Source of the DNA: Diatrype stigma
Taxonomy: Eukaryota > Ascomycota > Sordariomycetes > Xylariales > Diatrypaceae
DNA length: 64,000 bases
NCBI GenBank assembly: GCA_022225965.2
Contig: JAKJXP020000105.1
Coordinates: forward strand, 69,164-133,163
Direction of reading: 5' to 3'
The position numbers were made by a program, and so were the translations under genes. Shown one piece after another: positions 62,911 through 64,000 of this stretch (position 1 is the first letter of the stretch; every line of letters starts with the position of its first letter). A model generated the notes under the pieces. The model searched no databases. It was not told where the DNA came from and saw nothing but the letters and a program-made list of their open reading frames with translations.

Positions 62911-64000
62911 ATGACTATTAACGGCACTATAAGCAATGGCAATGCCAGCGCCATTCTCAATGGCGTTACTGCTGCCGTCACCAACGGCCACACCAACGGC
63001 CACGCCAAGGAACATACCGATGCAGAGGCATACGGCTTCAAGAACCCATCCCTCTATGTCGACCCAGAGCACAAGTTGACGATGGTAGACGGGCCAATTG
63101 AAGAGCCCGGCCCTGGCGAAGTGACTCTGCAAATCAAGTGCTCCGGCATCTGCGGGTGAGCACACTCCAAGCCAAGCCTCCATACGTGGACCTCGCAAAA
63201 AGGCTGCCTGGATCTTGTGACTTGAGACTGACTGTTTCCAAGGTCGGACATCCATCTCTGGAAGTCGGGGAGGATAGGGTCGATGGAGGTGAAAGGCCAA
63301 TGCATCCTTGGCCGTAAGTCAAGATTCCAGAACTATTCCGTCATACCCTCCCCTGCCGTGTAATCCTACGCTGTGATGCAACCAACCGGATCTCCCCTGA
63401 GAGCAGCAGTTCGTCACACGAAAGAAGAAAAGAGAGGGAGAAAAACAGGCTGGCTCGCGCCCAGCTTTTTCAAATTGGCGAATGGGGTGTTGTGGAATCC
63501 TCGAGTTTCAAGAAATTTCCTTTGCGCTCCTGCTCCCATTGGCCACAATTTCGCAAAACTGACTAGAAATTGACGTCTTCCACTTACAGATGAGGCTGCT
63601 GGAGTTGTGCTGAAGTGCGGGGAAGGTGTCACGAACTTGAAGATCGGTGGGTCACCCTCCCTTTTTCCCCCGGATTCCTGCAATCCTCCTATGCTGTGCC
63701 CCTTTTCCCCCAGAAAGGAGGGTCGCGTGCCGCCCCGCCGCCTAACTACCTAAGCCCCGAACAACAAGAACAAGAGCACGGACTGGACTGTTATACTGAC
63801 AAGACCGGCCCGAGCGTCACAGGCGACCGAGTGGGAGTGGAGCCCCAGGAGCCGTGCGAGAAGTGCTTCCTCTGCAGGGAGGGGCGGTACAACCTGTGCG
63901 AGGACGTCAAGTTCTCCGGCATCTGGCCGTACGCCGGAACCATCCAGCGATACAAGGTCCACCCCGCCAAGTGGCTGTACAAGTAAGCGCCCGGCCACCT
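62911..64000 (+). CDS. L-arabinitol 4-dehydrogenase-like zinc alcohol dehydrogenase, cut by right edge
   Basis: Exons 62911-63155, 63243-63313, 63590-63646 and 63824-63982; a GTAAGC donor at 63983 opens the next intron at the window end. About 177 residues are visible, the N-terminal half. A low-complexity leader (about 1-45, Asn/Gly/Thr/His-rich) precedes the medium-chain dehydrogenase fold: GICGSDIHLWKSGRIG (catalytic zinc Cys), ILGHEAAGVVLKCGEGV (catalytic His and Glu, restored by splicing), GDRVGVEP, then EPCEKCFLCREGRYNLC (structural zinc cysteines) and GTIQRYKVHPAKWLYK. This pattern suits fungal L-arabinitol, xylitol or sorbitol dehydrogenases, which oxidise sugar alcohols with NAD+ in pentose catabolism. 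Exact substrate cannot be set from this half. Confidence 0.85.

Overview
The window looks like nuclear DNA from a filamentous ascomycete (Pezizomycotina, probably Sordariomycetes; the class is an inference). Genes are split by short GT...AG introns, mostly 50-150 nt. Coding DNA is GC-rich at third positions and spacers are AT-richer. The gene set is typical: isocyanide synthase, NRPS-like reductase, P450, cellobiose dehydrogenase and LAC4-type beta-galactosidase. I rebuilt exons by joining open frames at splice sites that restore family motifs; every multi-exon model closes in frame.

Layout. 1-0.5 kb: low-complexity 3' end of a possible gene. 0.5-3.1 kb: no gene seen. 3.1-17.3 kb: a likely secondary-metabolism region. 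A DIT1/PvcA-type isocyanide synthase (minus) and a 1045-residue A-T-R NRPS-like reductase (plus) are divergently transcribed from a shared 0.84-kb promoter. A BTB-like protein and a cytochrome P450 follow, separated by long gene-poor stretches. 18-23.4 kb: secreted polysaccharide deacetylase, SRPK-like kinase and a hypothetical gene; the last two are flanked by a diverged direct repeat.

25-36.7 kb: RNase H-fold protein, an acyl-protein-thioesterase-like protein that seems to lack its catalytic residues, secreted EGF plus beta-propeller protein, single-pass membrane protein, PD-(D/E)XK-like protein, a small ORF, a C2H2 protein and a PNPOx-like protein. 37.6-46.7 kb: GH2 beta-galactosidase and a two-domain cellobiose dehydrogenase. 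47.3 kb: relic of an NRPS carrier domain. 48-58 kb: small secreted protein, Kid-like kinesin with C-terminal helix-hairpin-helix, membrane protein and a putative zinc-binding protein. 59.5 kb: an intact 368-bp MITE with perfect 24-bp terminal inverted repeats and TA target duplication. 62.9 kb to the edge: truncated L-arabinitol-dehydrogenase-like gene.

The best candidate for an undescribed system is the isocyanide synthase / A-T-R reductase pair, possibly with the P450. The reductase's adenylation domain lacks the usual aspartate that grips an alpha-amine, so it may load and reduce an isocyano acid made by its neighbour. That link is inference. The remaining genes look like ordinary secreted carbohydrate-active and housekeeping genes with no evident joint pathway.
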